A DNA stretch of 64,000 nt from Candidatus Gastranaerophilales bacterium (lineage in GTDB: Bacteria; Cyanobacteriota; Vampirovibrionia; Gastranaerophilales; Gastranaerophilaceae): assembly GCA_944325065.1 (NCBI GenBank), contig CALUYS010000005.1, forward strand, positions 17,464 to 81,463. Direction: 5' to 3'. How positions within the stretch are numbered: position 1 is the first letter of the stretch; each line of letters opens with the position of its first letter. Shown piece after piece: positions 36,780-46,758 of the stretch. The notes beneath the pieces are model-generated. The model made no database searches. It worked only from the letters and a program-made list of their open reading frames with translations, and had not been told where the DNA came from. Made by a program: the position numbers and the translations under genes.

Positions 36780-38486
36780 TTACAAAAAAGACTCAATATT
36801 ATCCAAATTTTTAGTAATATATGAATTTACTTCACGATTATAATTATGGCTATTGTCACTTGATCTATTTTTAATATTATAAAGGATATTACAAGGTAAA
36901 ATAACAGCCAATAAAGAAGGAGCAAATGCTTTTATACCTTTAAAAATGTCTTTTAAATCCATTTTACGATAATCAGTTAAACTTTTTGTAAAACTTTTTA
37001 GACTATCCCAGTTAAGGGAAATAAATAAAGGTGCAAGTATAAGAGCTATTGTATTAATTGAAAATGAGGCAAGATCATTTAATAAACTCTTTTTTTCATC
37101 GGAGTTCATTTTAATATTATATTTTTTATTATAAAAATTATCACACACCATAAAGGTATTCTTTTGAAACATTTTTGCTCTATTTAATTGATTTTTATCT
37201 AAATCAATTTGACTCATAGCTATTTGTCTTTTACGATTTTCAATTTTGTATCTTGAATGAAATCTTGTGTATTCTTTATAATCATTATAAATATCAACTA
37301 TATCTTTAAAAAATCCTTTTGATTTAAAAGAAGACTTTGCTTCTTCTTTATAATTTGCATATTTTTTGTCATCTACATAATATAAAGCTTCTGGATTATG
37401 CCTTAGATTTTCTTTAGCTACAAATCGACCTAATTTTTCACTTTCTGCCTCCATATATTTACTTATATAACTAAGCAATATAGCAAAAGCTAAAGGTAGA
37501 AAAGCTGAAATGAAAGATAAAATTTTTGTCTTAATTGACATTTTTGAAAGTTTTGAAGTAATTAAATCAAATCCTGATTTAGTAATACCCACAATACTTA
37601 CAATATCGGCTGTAAGTGATAATATATTAGTCATTCTATCAACTTTTTTTGAATAAATTGAACTATCTTCTTCAATTTTAACCATAGCATCAAGTAAAAG
37701 TTCTTTGTCTTCTTTTCCATTATTAAGATGATTTATAGACGATTTTTTAGTTTTTTTAGTATTTAGATTAAATTTATCAATAATGTCCTCATCTTCATCG
37801 GAATGAAAAATCGCTTTCGAATCATTAAAAACATTAAACCGATGTTGTTTATACTCGTTTTTAATATCCCGATTTGATATTTTTGTTCGCATTAAATACT
37901 CAACTTTTTGTTGTTGTTCATCATTAAGCAAAGCAAAGTATTTGGGATCATTAAGTTCATTTAAAATAATATCGTTAAATTCATTTTTATATATTTTTTC
38001 ATTTAACTTATTAAATAAACCTGCAATTGGATTTGAAATTAAAAAACCAAAAAGAGCACCTAAAAGTATGGGCAAAGTGTTTGTTATAATAGCTTCACCT
38101 TTTGGAGTGTTTAATTTTCCTTTTATTTTTGTCTTTTTTACTATGCTATCAGTACCAACATCAATATTAGCAGCTAATTTGGAAATATATTTTTTTACAA
38201 AAGGTAGCTCACCTATTATTGCTCCTAAAATAGTTCCAAAGTAACCAAGCCCTTGATCAATAACTGATGAAAAAAAATAACTTGCCTTTTTTGTCTCATC
38301 AATTTTTTTTGATGAATAATCATCAATCACATCAAGCGCATTTAATAAATTGTCAACTCTTTGAAGATTCTTTTTCTCCTCTTCATAAGAAAGTGGATTA
38401 TTTTTTAAATATGCTTTTTTTCGTTCAATATTATTTAAACGATTATTATATGATTCTTTTGTAGCATTTATTAGGTCAACATTCAT
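36780..38486 (-). CDS. Large hypothetical membrane protein
   Basis: The 568-residue product is not recognised. A helical charged N terminus (about 1-65, with a KKAYLKNN...EEEKK coiled stretch) is followed by hydrophobic segments near 75-92, 138-152, 295-308, 325-345, 480-498 and 525-545. The long loops between them are Lys/Asp-rich, including an acidic run HSDEDEDIID. Such widely spaced helices suggest a multi-pass inner-membrane or membrane-deforming protein. It has no signal peptide or catalytic motif that I can see. It begins in a divergent promoter region shared with the tiny gene at 38624. Confidence 0.75.
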   Translation of the reverse strand: MNVDLINATKESYNNRLNNIERKKAYLKNNPLSYEEEKKNLQRVDNLLNALDVIDDYSSKKIDETKKASYFFSSVIDQGLGYFGTILGAIIGELPFVKKYISKLAANIDVGTDSIVKKTKIKGKLNTPKGEAIITNTLPILLGALFGFLISNPIAGLFNKLNEKIYKNEFNDIILNELNDPKYFALLNDEQQQKVEYLMRTKISNRDIKNEYKQHRFNVFNDSKAIFHSDEDEDIIDKFNLNTKKTKKSSINHLNNGKEDKELLLDAMVKIEEDSSIYSKKVDRMTNILSLTADIVSIVGITKSGFDLITSKLSKMSIKTKILSFISAFLPLAFAILLSYISKYMEAESEKLGRFVAKENLRHNPEALYYVDDKKYANYKEEAKSSFKSKGFFKDIVDIYNDYKEYTRFHSRYKIENRKRQIAMSQIDLDKNQLNRAKMFQKNTFMVCDNFYNKKYNIKMNSDEKKSLLNDLASFSINTIALILAPLFISLNWDSLKSFTKSLTDYRKMDLKDIFKGIKAFAPSLLAVILPCNILYNIKNRSSDNSHNYNREVNSYITKNLDNIESFL

Positions 38487-38623
38487 AATTTTTTAAAACT
38501 TCTAAATATAAAAATTGCTACTTTTGTATAGAATTATTAAAAAATATTAAATTTATTTGCATTGTATTAAAATTACTTATATAATATAATTAGATTATAA
38601 AGATACAATGAAAGTATTAAAAA

Positions 38624-38800
38624 ATGAATAAAATAACAATACGTTCAGATAGAAAAACTGATTATAAGTTTATTTATAAAGGTGAAGAAGTAACACTTGA
38701 AGCTGGAAAAATTATAAGTATACAAAATGGATTAAACGATGTTGTTTTACCAACTTGTAGTATGAAAATAATAAATAATTTAATTGTTATCAAAGAATAA
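38624..38800 (+). CDS. Putative 58-residue small protein
   Basis: The frame starts MNKITIRSDRKTDYKFIYKG and ends MKIINNLIVIKE, a mixture of charged and beta-like stretches with no membrane segment. A TATAAT-like -10 lies about 30-40 bases upstream (TTACTTATATAATATAAT). The ribosome site is weak (GAAAG). It ends just before the TPR gene, so it could be a leader or a real small protein. Not recognised. Confidence 0.45.
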   Translation: MNKITIRSDRKTDYKFIYKGEEVTLEAGKIISIQNGLNDVVLPTCSMKIINNLIVIKE

Positions 38801-38836
38801 ATTTTTGTTTTTTAAATGTTATATAATACAATTAAA

Positions 38837-39514
38837 ATGAAAAAAAAATTTTTATTATTATTAATATTATTTTGCTTCTCTTGTTCAAACGCATATGGAG
38901 CAATAAAGTTAAGAAGCGTTCTTAGTGGTTCATATAATTATGACGATTTAAAAACGCTTGAAATAGGACAAAATTTAAAACTTATTGAAACGCAAGATGA
39001 CATTGCTAATGACATAATAAATCAAGCTTGTGTTTTATATAATGAAAATAAATATGAACTTGCATTTCATATGCTAAATAATGTTGAAGATAAAAATAAA
39101 ACAGCACTTGCATATTTTATTATGGCAAATATTTTGGCTGATTATGAAAAACCGCTTGATGCTATTTTTTCTCTTCAAAAAGCTATACAACTTGATGAGA
39201 AATACTATAAAGCATATTATAACCTTGGAAACTTATATGCAGATAACAACCAGATAAATAATGCCATTATTTGCTATAAAAATGCAATAAAATATAAATC
39301 TGATTTTTCATACGCTTATTTTAATTTAGGGAACGCATATTTCAAGTTAGGTAATTATAAATATGCAAAAAAATCATATCATAATGCTTTGAAACACAAT
39401 GAAAATATACCTGAAATATATTACAATCTTGCATTCACTTATAAAAAACTTAATGATATAAAAAAAGCACAAAAATATTTGGATGTATATAATAACTTGA
39501 TAAAAAATATGTAA
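38837..39514 (+). CDS. Exported TPR protein
   Basis: The 225-residue protein has a signal peptide (MKKKFLLLLILFCFSCSNAYG; the cysteine context FSC is a poor lipobox). About four or five TPR units follow in residues 80-215 (YKAYYNLGNLYADNNQINNA, SYAYFNLGNAYFKLGNYKYA). It probably acts as a periplasmic adaptor. ATG 38837 fits the signal peptide best; ATG 38816 also is in frame. Neither has a good ribosome site. Confidence 0.8.
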   Translation: MKKKFLLLLILFCFSCSNAYGAIKLRSVLSGSYNYDDLKTLEIGQNLKLIETQDDIANDIINQACVLYNENKYELAFHMLNNVEDKNKTALAYFIMANILADYEKPLDAIFSLQKAIQLDEKYYKAYYNLGNLYADNNQINNAIICYKNAIKYKSDFSYAYFNLGNAYFKLGNYKYAKKSYHNALKHNENIPEIYYNLAFTYKKLNDIKKAQKYLDVYNNLIKNM

Positions 39515-39563
39515 AAAGTTTTATTTTAATTTTTTCGTTTTTAAATTCAGAAATAAAAAAAAT

Positions 39564-39586
39564 CCACTCTTTCGAGTGGTTGTTTT
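39564..39586 (+). terminator. Terminator after the TPR gene
   Basis: CCACTC (39564-39569) and GAGTGG (39574-39579) enclose a stable TTTC loop, followed by TTGTTTT. Moderate T-run. Confidence 0.65.
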
Positions 39587-40030
39587 CTGCATCTTAATGG
39601 TCTTTATTTGTGCTAATATTTAGGAGTTTAATTTCCTTTTTTATTAAATTGTTAATATTTCGACCTAATTATATGTATTTTATTTATTTTAAATCCTCTT
39701 TAGTGTAAATCATACACTTTAATGTCCACTTCTATATAGTACGATACATTATTTTAAATGTCAAGTCTTTTTTTTATTTTTTTTTAAAATTTTAATATTC
39801 ATTTACATTTTTTAAAAAGCTTGATTAGTAAGACTTTTAGACATATTATAAAAAAGTTTTATTTTATAGCGTAGTAAAGATTTTAGGTCTAACTTCAAGC
39901 GTAGTAAGCTTTTGCACCATTTTTTATATATTGTAAATAAAACACTTAATAATTTGAAAAATTTTATTTTTTTTATTTTTAAATTATACTTAATGTCATA
40001 ATATTAACAAAATACATAAAGGAATTTAAA
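39587..40030. other. Non-coding leader region upstream of aroF
   Basis: About 440 bases. It holds a small inverted repeat AGTGTA/TACACT (39702-39718) and a direct repeat AGCGTAGTAA (39869-39878 and 39899-39908, exactly 30 bp apart), plus a looser third copy near 39826 (AGTAAGACTTTTAG). It may contain operator sites or an aroF leader RNA. No riboswitch class is recognised. Confidence 0.4.
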
Positions 40031-41044
40031 ATGCTTGTAGTAATGAACCAAAATATAAATCAATCTCAAATTGATGATGTTATTAACTATATAAAAGATA
40101 AAGGATTTGATACACATTTATCTAAAGGTGCTTTGCATACTGTTATAGGAATTGTTGGACAGGGGCAATTAGATCCTCGCAATATTGAACTTCTTGATGG
40201 TGTGAGTGAAGTTATAAAAATTACATCTCCCTATAAACTTGTAAGCCGTCAATTTCAAACATCTGATACAATTATTGAAGTTAATGGCGTAAAAATTGGT
40301 GGCAACAATTTTGGCATAATTGCTGGTCCTTGCAGTATTGAAACATTAGAACAAATGGATGAAGTTGCTTCACAATTATCTAAAATGGGGATTAAAATTT
40401 TAAGAGGCGGTGCTTTTAAACCAAGAACGTCTCCTTATGCTTTTCAAGGTCTTGGCGAAGAAGGTCTTAAAATTATGCGTACTGTTTGTGATAAATATAA
40501 AATGTCTTGCACTTGCGAAATCATGGACGCTTCTCATATTGACATGTTTTTAAAATATGTTGATATTTTTCAAGTTGGTGCAAGAAATATGCAAAATTTT
40601 ACTTTACTTAAAGAGCTTGGAAAAATTGACCGTCCTATAGTTTTAAAACGAGGACTTTGTTCAACAATTGAAGAATGGTTAATGTCTGCTGAATATATTA
40701 TGTCAGGTGGAAATAGAAAAGTCATTTTATGTGAACGTGGAATTCGTACTTTTGAAAAAATGACTCGTAATACGCTTGATTTATCGGCTATTCCAATTGT
40801 CAAAAAAATATCACATTTGCCAATTATTGTTGACCCATCTCATGCAACAGGTTTACGTGATAAAGTTGAATCTATGTCAATGGCATCTTGTGCTTGCGGT
40901 TGCGATGGTTTAATTATTGAAGTCCACAATAATCCTGAAATTGCTTTATGTGACGGTGCTCAATCTTTATACCCTATTCAATTTGAACATCTCTTATCCA
41001 AAATATATCAAATTGCACCTATTGTTAATAAAACTTTAGTTTAA
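40031..41044 (+). CDS. aroF: 3-deoxy-7-phosphoheptulonate synthase (type I-beta DAHP synthase)
   Basis: The 337-residue enzyme joins phosphoenolpyruvate and erythrose-4-phosphate, the first step to aromatic amino acids and to the chorismate used by PabBC. The N-terminal ferredoxin-like regulatory domain (about 1-75) is that of Thermotoga-type DAHP synthase. The barrel has GPCSIET, ILRGGAFKPRTSPYAFQG, LKRGL, LCERGIRT, VDPSHATG. AAAGGAATTT precedes ATG 40031. It is presumably feedback-regulated through the N-terminal domain. Confidence 0.96.
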   Translation: MLVVMNQNINQSQIDDVINYIKDKGFDTHLSKGALHTVIGIVGQGQLDPRNIELLDGVSEVIKITSPYKLVSRQFQTSDTIIEVNGVKIGGNNFGIIAGPCSIETLEQMDEVASQLSKMGIKILRGGAFKPRTSPYAFQGLGEEGLKIMRTVCDKYKMSCTCEIMDASHIDMFLKYVDIFQVGARNMQNFTLLKELGKIDRPIVLKRGLCSTIEEWLMSAEYIMSGGNRKVILCERGIRTFEKMTRNTLDLSAIPIVKKISHLPIIVDPSHATGLRDKVESMSMASCACGCDGLIIEVHNNPEIALCDGAQSLYPIQFEHLLSKIYQIAPIVNKTLV

Positions 41045-41063
41045 ATTTTATAAAGGAACTTTG

Positions 41064-41990
41064 ATGACGTTTAATTTAAACGATATTTTAGAAATAATTC
41101 TTATAACTTATAATCGTAAAAAGTATTTGGAAAATACATTAAAACAAATTTTTACTTCAAACTCTCCTTTATCAGGTTTAGATATTACTATTTTAGATAA
41201 CAAATCAACTGACGGAACAAGTGAGCTTATTTATGAATATTCAAAATATCACAGCAATATAAAACATGTGATTAATAATCGCAATATAGGTGGCAATGCT
41301 AACATTGCAAAGGCTTTTGAAATTTCTTCAAAAAAATATGTTTGGGTTTTATGTGATGATGATAATTATGATTTCAAGTTTTTTGACGAAGTTATTGAAG
41401 GTATAAAAAACAATGCTGATGTCATTTTGACTTCAAGGTATGACATTGAAAAAAAGGAAAATCTTGGTACAATTTTGCGTCAACTTACTTTTCTACCTTC
41501 AGCTATTTATAAAACAGAAAACATAACAAATGATGTAATGCAAAATATCGTGTTTAACATTTCAAATATGTTTCCTCATTTAATTTTAGCCATTTCAATA
41601 ATTAACAAAAAAGGAGCTATACATATATGTAAACATCAAATTGTTACTCCAGACAGAATTGTTCAAGATTATACTCGTGGATTTAACAATGCTCATCCTT
41701 ATTATCAAAATATGTTTTGGGTTGTTGGGTTTATTAATACTTGTCAGTATATTAAAGATAAAAAAACAAAAAATTTTGTTATTAACAATTTTAAACCTCA
41801 AAAGTCAAATTTCTTTTCTGCTATTGCAACAGAATTTAAATATAATAGTTTAGTTTATAATAATTGCTTAAAAAATACTTTTGATGTATTTGTAGGTCTT
41901 AATTTTTATCAACGTATTCAATTTTTATTAGCACTAGTTTGGCTTAATATAGTTTATTTTGTTAAAAAATTTATAATACATAAAATATAA
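41064..41990 (+). CDS. Family 2 glycosyltransferase
   Basis: The 308-residue GT-A fold protein opens with ILITYNRKKYLENTLKQI and TILDNKSTDGT, and has the nucleotide/metal block LCDDDN (DXD-type) near residue 100. It ends with a hydrophobic stretch about 280-300 (LALVWLNIVYFVKKF), perhaps a membrane-association helix. The donor and acceptor sugars are unknown. ATG 41064 is preferred over TTG 41061 given AAAGGAAC at 41052-41058. It lies 19 bases after aroF but is probably a surface-polysaccharide enzyme. Confidence 0.88.
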   Translation: MTFNLNDILEIILITYNRKKYLENTLKQIFTSNSPLSGLDITILDNKSTDGTSELIYEYSKYHSNIKHVINNRNIGGNANIAKAFEISSKKYVWVLCDDDNYDFKFFDEVIEGIKNNADVILTSRYDIEKKENLGTILRQLTFLPSAIYKTENITNDVMQNIVFNISNMFPHLILAISIINKKGAIHICKHQIVTPDRIVQDYTRGFNNAHPYYQNMFWVVGFINTCQYIKDKKTKNFVINNFKPQKSNFFSAIATEFKYNSLVYNNCLKNTFDVFVGLNFYQRIQFLLALVWLNIVYFVKKFIIHKI

Positions 41991-42107
41991 GTTTCAAAAT
42001 GTTACAAAAATGTCATGAATAGTTTTATAAATATTATATGTAGGTTAAAATATAAAATACATTAACAAAAGATTTTGAAAAATAGTATATAAGAGGGGAG
42101 TAATAAG

Positions 42108-44081
42108 TTGATTACAAACATGAAAAATAAATTAAAATTATCAAATAATTCAATAAAAGTTTTAGAAAAAAGATATTTAAAAAGAGATAATAAAGGAAAT
42201 GCAATTGAAACACCTGAAGATTTATTTGTAAGAGTTTCAAATGCAATAGCAGAAGGTGATTTAAAATTTGGAGCAAGTGAAGTTCAAAAAGGCGAAACTG
42301 CAAGAAAATTTTATGATATGATAACAAACCTTTACTTTATCCCAAATAGTCCTACATTGATGAATGCAGGACGTGAATTGGGACAACTTTCAGCTTGTTT
42401 TGTACTACCGGTTGATGATTCATTAGAAGGTATTTTTGAAACAATAAAAAATACTGCCTTAATTCATAAATCAGGTGGAGGTACAGGTTTTTCATTTTCA
42501 AGATTAAGACCAAAAAATGATGTTGTAAGATCTACAATGGGAGTTTCATCAGGTCCGGTATCATTTATGGAAGTATTTAACGCTGCAACTGAAGCAGTTA
42601 AACAAGGTGGAACAAGACGTGGAGCAAACATGGGTATACTTCGTGTTGATCATCCAGACATTCTTGATTTCATAGATTGTAAATCAGATATTACAAAATT
42701 AAATAACTTTAATATCTCAGTTGCTTTAACAGATAAATTTATGGATGCTGTAAAATCAAATAGTGATTATGATTTAATTCATCCAAACACTAAAAAATCA
42801 GTTGTAAAACTTAATGCAAAAAAAGTGTTTGATTTAATTGTTAAACATGCTTGGCAAACAGGTGAACCTGGGATTATATTTATTGATAGAATAAACAAAG
42901 ACAACCCGACTCCAAAAATTGGTGAAATTGAGTCAACAAACCCTTGTGGGGAAGTTCCATTGCTTCCATATGAAGCTTGCAATTTAGGTTCCATAAATTT
43001 AGGGCTTATGGTTAAAGAAACAAGCAAAGGGCTTGTTGTGGATTATGATAAATTAAAAGAAGTAACAAGATTGGCTATCCATTTCTTGGACAACGTTATT
43101 ACAGTTAATAATTATCCTTTACCTGAAATTTCAAAGATGGTTCAAGATAATCGTAAAATTGGCTTAGGCGTCATGGGCTGGGCTGACTTACTTATGAAAC
43201 TTGGTATTGGTTATAATTCAGAAGAAGGAACTCAACTTGCTGGTCAGATTATGGAATTTATAGATTACCATTCAAAACTTAAATCAATTGAATTGTCAAA
43301 AGAACGTGGTAGATTTGAAAACTTCAAAGGCTCTGTTTATGACAATAAAAATTATTTATATAATAAGTATAAAGGGAAATCTCAAGGTTTAATAAACGAT
43401 GACAATTGGAAAAATCTTGATGAAGAAATTAAAAAATATGGCATCAGAAACGCAACAACAACATGTATAGCCCCAACAGGAACAATTTCTATGATCGCAA
43501 ACTGCTCAGGCGGTATTGAACCTTTGTTCAGTCTTGTTTTTATGCGAAATATCATGGATGGAACAGAGTTGATTGAAGCAAATGATATATTTAATAACTA
43601 TTCTAAAGAAAACAATTTTTATTCTGAAAGTCTTATGAAACAAATTTTGCAAGATGGCACAATTCTGCACAATGACAACGTCCCAAGTGAAGCAAAGAAA
43701 ATATTTGTAACAGCACATGATATTTCACCGTATTGGCATGTTAAAATGCAAAGTGCATTCCAACTTCACACAGACAATGCTGTTTCTAAAACAATTAACT
43801 TCGAAGAAAACGCAACTATTGAAGATATTAAAAATGCATACATCCTTGCATATGACGAAAACTTAAAAGGTATTACTGTTTATCGTAATAACTCTCGTCA
43901 TTTCCAACCAATGAATCTTGAAAAAAAAGACACTCCAAAAATTAAAGAATTTGTATCAAGTGAAAATCAAATTGATATTCAAAACAATTATGAACGCAAA
44001 TGTCCAGAATGTGGCAACAAGATAAACATGGCAGAAGGTTGTTTCGTTTGCACAAATTGTGGATTTTCTGGATGTTCATAA
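42108..44081 (+). CDS. nrdJ: Adenosylcobalamin-dependent (class II) ribonucleotide reductase
   Basis: The 657-residue enzyme makes deoxyribonucleotides with B12, with or without oxygen. Landmarks are NSPTLMNAGRELGQLSACFVLP (first redox Cys), GGTGFSFSRLRP, NPCGEVPLLPYEACNLGSINL (active-site Cys), and a C-terminal zinc ribbon CPECGNKINMAEGC...CTNCGFSGC that carries the electron-relay cysteines. TTG start at 42108 after GAGGGGAG; ATG 42120 is possible. No cobalamin riboswitch was recognised in the 117 bases upstream. Confidence 0.96.
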   Translation: MITNMKNKLKLSNNSIKVLEKRYLKRDNKGNAIETPEDLFVRVSNAIAEGDLKFGASEVQKGETARKFYDMITNLYFIPNSPTLMNAGRELGQLSACFVLPVDDSLEGIFETIKNTALIHKSGGGTGFSFSRLRPKNDVVRSTMGVSSGPVSFMEVFNAATEAVKQGGTRRGANMGILRVDHPDILDFIDCKSDITKLNNFNISVALTDKFMDAVKSNSDYDLIHPNTKKSVVKLNAKKVFDLIVKHAWQTGEPGIIFIDRINKDNPTPKIGEIESTNPCGEVPLLPYEACNLGSINLGLMVKETSKGLVVDYDKLKEVTRLAIHFLDNVITVNNYPLPEISKMVQDNRKIGLGVMGWADLLMKLGIGYNSEEGTQLAGQIMEFIDYHSKLKSIELSKERGRFENFKGSVYDNKNYLYNKYKGKSQGLINDDNWKNLDEEIKKYGIRNATTTCIAPTGTISMIANCSGGIEPLFSLVFMRNIMDGTELIEANDIFNNYSKENNFYSESLMKQILQDGTILHNDNVPSEAKKIFVTAHDISPYWHVKMQSAFQLHTDNAVSKTINFEENATIEDIKNAYILAYDENLKGITVYRNNSRHFQPMNLEKKDTPKIKEFVSSENQIDIQNNYERKCPECGNKINMAEGCFVCTNCGFSGCS

Positions 44082-44112
44082 ATTAGAAAACACAAATTAT
44101 AATAAATAAAGA

Positions 44113-44150
44113 AAGCAATAAGTGTTAAATTTAATACTTATTGCTTTTGA
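44113..44150 (+). terminator. Terminator after nrdJ
   Basis: AAGCAATAAGT (44113-44123) pairs with ACTTATTGCTT (44136-44146), followed by a T-run. Confidence 0.85.
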
Positions 44151-44477
44151 TTTTGCATAAGTTAAAAAAACAATCGCAAACTTTAATTTAAGATACAGTA
44201 AAAAATAAATAAAAAAGAGATAATGAATATGAGGTTTTTAAAGTAAAAAATAATTAAAAGAATATTAAGATATTCAAATATAAAAATTAAATAAAAGAAT
44301 TAAAGTAAAAGATTTTTAACTTCATATTGTTGCGATTGCTTCTTGAATTCACCATATTTGTTTTGTAAAGTTTTATTAATTAACTATTATATTTATAGCA
44401 AATTTTAAAATCACGGTTTTTATACAAACATAACAAATTAATTTAAGAGAAAAAAGGAAGAAAGGAAGATTATTAAA
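44151..44477. other. AT-rich promoter gap before the repeat protein
   Basis: About 330 bases with no frame or structure that I can support. A purine-rich ribosome site (AGGAAGAAAGGAAGA) lies immediately before ATG 44478. Confidence 0.5.
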
Positions 44478-46739
44478 ATGAGTTTTAACATTGTAAGAGG
44501 ACATTTCGCACCACCAGCTGCCGTACAAATTAAAGAGCTAGCAAAAGACGTTAAGGGTATTGCAAAAGAATTTAAAACAACTCCAGCGGTTTTGCATTAT
44601 ACTGCAATGCAATCTGGTAATGCACCAGATTTTTTTTACCAATGCATAAAAACTATAACGGAAAAAAATGTTGATTATTTGCCTGCAGCTTTGAAACAAT
44701 ATTTTTTACCTCAATGGGTTGAGGATCAAGAACATCGATTAACTCAAGAACAAAAAAATCAAATAAATGCACAGATGTTAGCATTAAAATTAAACGCATC
44801 ATTGTCGGATGAGGATTTAAAAAAAATTAAATTAAAAAATTGGATTGAGTTTAATAGATCTATTGGAAATATAGGTAGTTTAAAAGAATTTATAAAATGT
44901 AATAAAACAAATAAAGCTTATTGGAAGGAGCTTCTCGCTAATTTAAAAAACCTATTTGGTGTTAATAAATTAAAAGTAAAAGAAGATTATGATATTAAAA
45001 CATATTTTGATAGCGATAATTTTAAAAAGACTGAAACTGATGAAACAAAGCCCGAGTATATAATAGGGGATTCTGAGAAAATAATAAAAGAACAAAAGGA
45101 AGCATTTAATAGTCTTCAATTACCTATTGAATTAATAAATTCAAAAGAAGAATTAAGAACGACTTTTGAAACTCTTTTTGAAAAGGGAAGAAAGTCTAAA
45201 GACTATTCTTTTTATTCAGTACCATTAAATCAAACTATTTTTAATACAACTATTCAAAATATAAAAGACAAAATGGGAAAAATTGGTTTAAATTCTGCAT
45301 ATAAAAAGGCTGTTATGGAATATCAACAAAGTCAATTTAAAAATTGGGGGATTGACAAAGAAATGGTTACAGATGAACAAGGTAATGAAATAGGTTCTTT
45401 AATTACTATTCCTCAAACAAAAGAAGATGAAACTAATTTTGAAAATAGATACCAAGTTATACAAACTCATAGTTGTGAATCGTGGTGTATTCATCAAGCT
45501 AATGCAGAATCATATATAGAGAAAGGCAAAATGATTATTTATATGCCTAAAAATAGCAAAGAAAATGTAGGATTTAGTTATAAAGGAAATCAAATTACTG
45601 AAATTGAGACTTCTGAAAATGATCTTATAAATCCTGCGAATATTGAAAGGATAGATGTAATATTAAATACTCCACTTGCAAAGAATAAAGTAGAACCTGA
45701 CCTTTCAGAAACGATAAAATATCAACTATATACTACGAGAAATACAAAAGAAGCTTGGGAACATATATTAAGTGATTTTAACTTTGCACCAAATGCTGAA
45801 AAATATTCTTACGCTTACATTATTGATAATCAACCATATATCTTAGATTCAAATTCAATAAAGCCTAAAGAAATAAAAGATCTTAATAAAGCTTTTAAGA
45901 ATAATGATAATGATAATATTACAAATAATCTTAACAATTTTAATATAAAATATCTTAACAAATTAAAAGAACGAGTTGGAAACGCCGAATATGTATTTAA
46001 TTATTTATTTCCAGATGATTTGGTAATAATAAATCAAACTTTTAACAATAATGATAATGTCAGAAATGATCTTGATCAGCTTAATAGAACTTATTTTAAC
46101 AATTTCCAAACAAAAATCATAAACGCTGCCAATGTATTAGAAAGTCTTCCTATAGAACATTTGTCAGTTTTAAATAGACTTTTTGGAAATAGTAATGATG
46201 AAGTGCTTAAAAATCATCTTAAACAGCTTAATATAACTTATCTTAACACACTACAAATACACACCAGAAACGCCCAAAATGCACGGAGTTATTTATCTAC
46301 AAATAATTTGTCAGATTTAAACAAACTTTTTGAGAATAATACTGATGAAGAAGTTAAAGATAATCTTAAGCAGCTTAATATAACTTATCTTAGTGCATTA
46401 CGAACACAAACTATAAACTCCGAATATGCATGGTCTAATTTACCTATAAATAATTTGTCAGATTTAAATAAACTTTTTGAAAATAATGCTGATGAAGAAA
46501 TTAAAGATAATCTTAATCAGCTTAATAGCACTTATCTTGACACATTATACGGACAACTCAGGAACAAGGATCAAATTCATTGTACGCTTCAAGATAATAT
46601 GATGGAAGTTTTGAACAAAATTTTTGGTGACAACCCAGAATATGAAGATAGGCTTAATGAAATTGGGCAAATATTTATAAGGATAAAAGAAGAAGAAGAA
46701 AGGTCATGGAACGAGATAGCAATGTCTTTGAGTTTATAA
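44478..46739 (+). CDS. Large hypothetical protein with C-terminal about 48-residue repeats
   Basis: The 753-residue protein is not recognised. It has no signal peptide or membrane helix. The N-terminal two-thirds are helical, and a compact block at about 330-400 contains SCESWCIHQANAESYIEKGK (Cys337) and IIYMPKNSKENVGFSYKGNQ. The last 285 residues (from about 469) consist of six degenerate repeats of about 48 residues with the core LNKLFENN-DEE-KDNL-QLN-TYL. The fourth and fifth copies are nearly identical in DNA as well, implying recent duplication. The repeats look like alpha-alpha units, perhaps a binding surface. It stands alone between nrdJ and rfbF. An effector, a mobile-element protein or a scaffold are all possible. 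Confidence 0.75.
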   Translation: MSFNIVRGHFAPPAAVQIKELAKDVKGIAKEFKTTPAVLHYTAMQSGNAPDFFYQCIKTITEKNVDYLPAALKQYFLPQWVEDQEHRLTQEQKNQINAQMLALKLNASLSDEDLKKIKLKNWIEFNRSIGNIGSLKEFIKCNKTNKAYWKELLANLKNLFGVNKLKVKEDYDIKTYFDSDNFKKTETDETKPEYIIGDSEKIIKEQKEAFNSLQLPIELINSKEELRTTFETLFEKGRKSKDYSFYSVPLNQTIFNTTIQNIKDKMGKIGLNSAYKKAVMEYQQSQFKNWGIDKEMVTDEQGNEIGSLITIPQTKEDETNFENRYQVIQTHSCESWCIHQANAESYIEKGKMIIYMPKNSKENVGFSYKGNQITEIETSENDLINPANIERIDVILNTPLAKNKVEPDLSETIKYQLYTTRNTKEAWEHILSDFNFAPNAEKYSYAYIIDNQPYILDSNSIKPKEIKDLNKAFKNNDNDNITNNLNNFNIKYLNKLKERVGNAEYVFNYLFPDDLVIINQTFNNNDNVRNDLDQLNRTYFNNFQTKIINAANVLESLPIEHLSVLNRLFGNSNDEVLKNHLKQLNITYLNTLQIHTRNAQNARSYLSTNNLSDLNKLFENNTDEEVKDNLKQLNITYLSALRTQTINSEYAWSNLPINNLSDLNKLFENNADEEIKDNLNQLNSTYLDTLYGQLRNKDQIHCTLQDNMMEVLNKIFGDNPEYEDRLNEIGQIFIRIKEEEERSWNEIAMSLSL

Positions 46740-46758
46740 ACACATAGTCCCCAAAAAC

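Noticed and set aside
41991..42107. Cobalamin riboswitch before nrdJ
   Set aside because: Only 117 bases, without the B12-box or a terminator-antiterminator pair.
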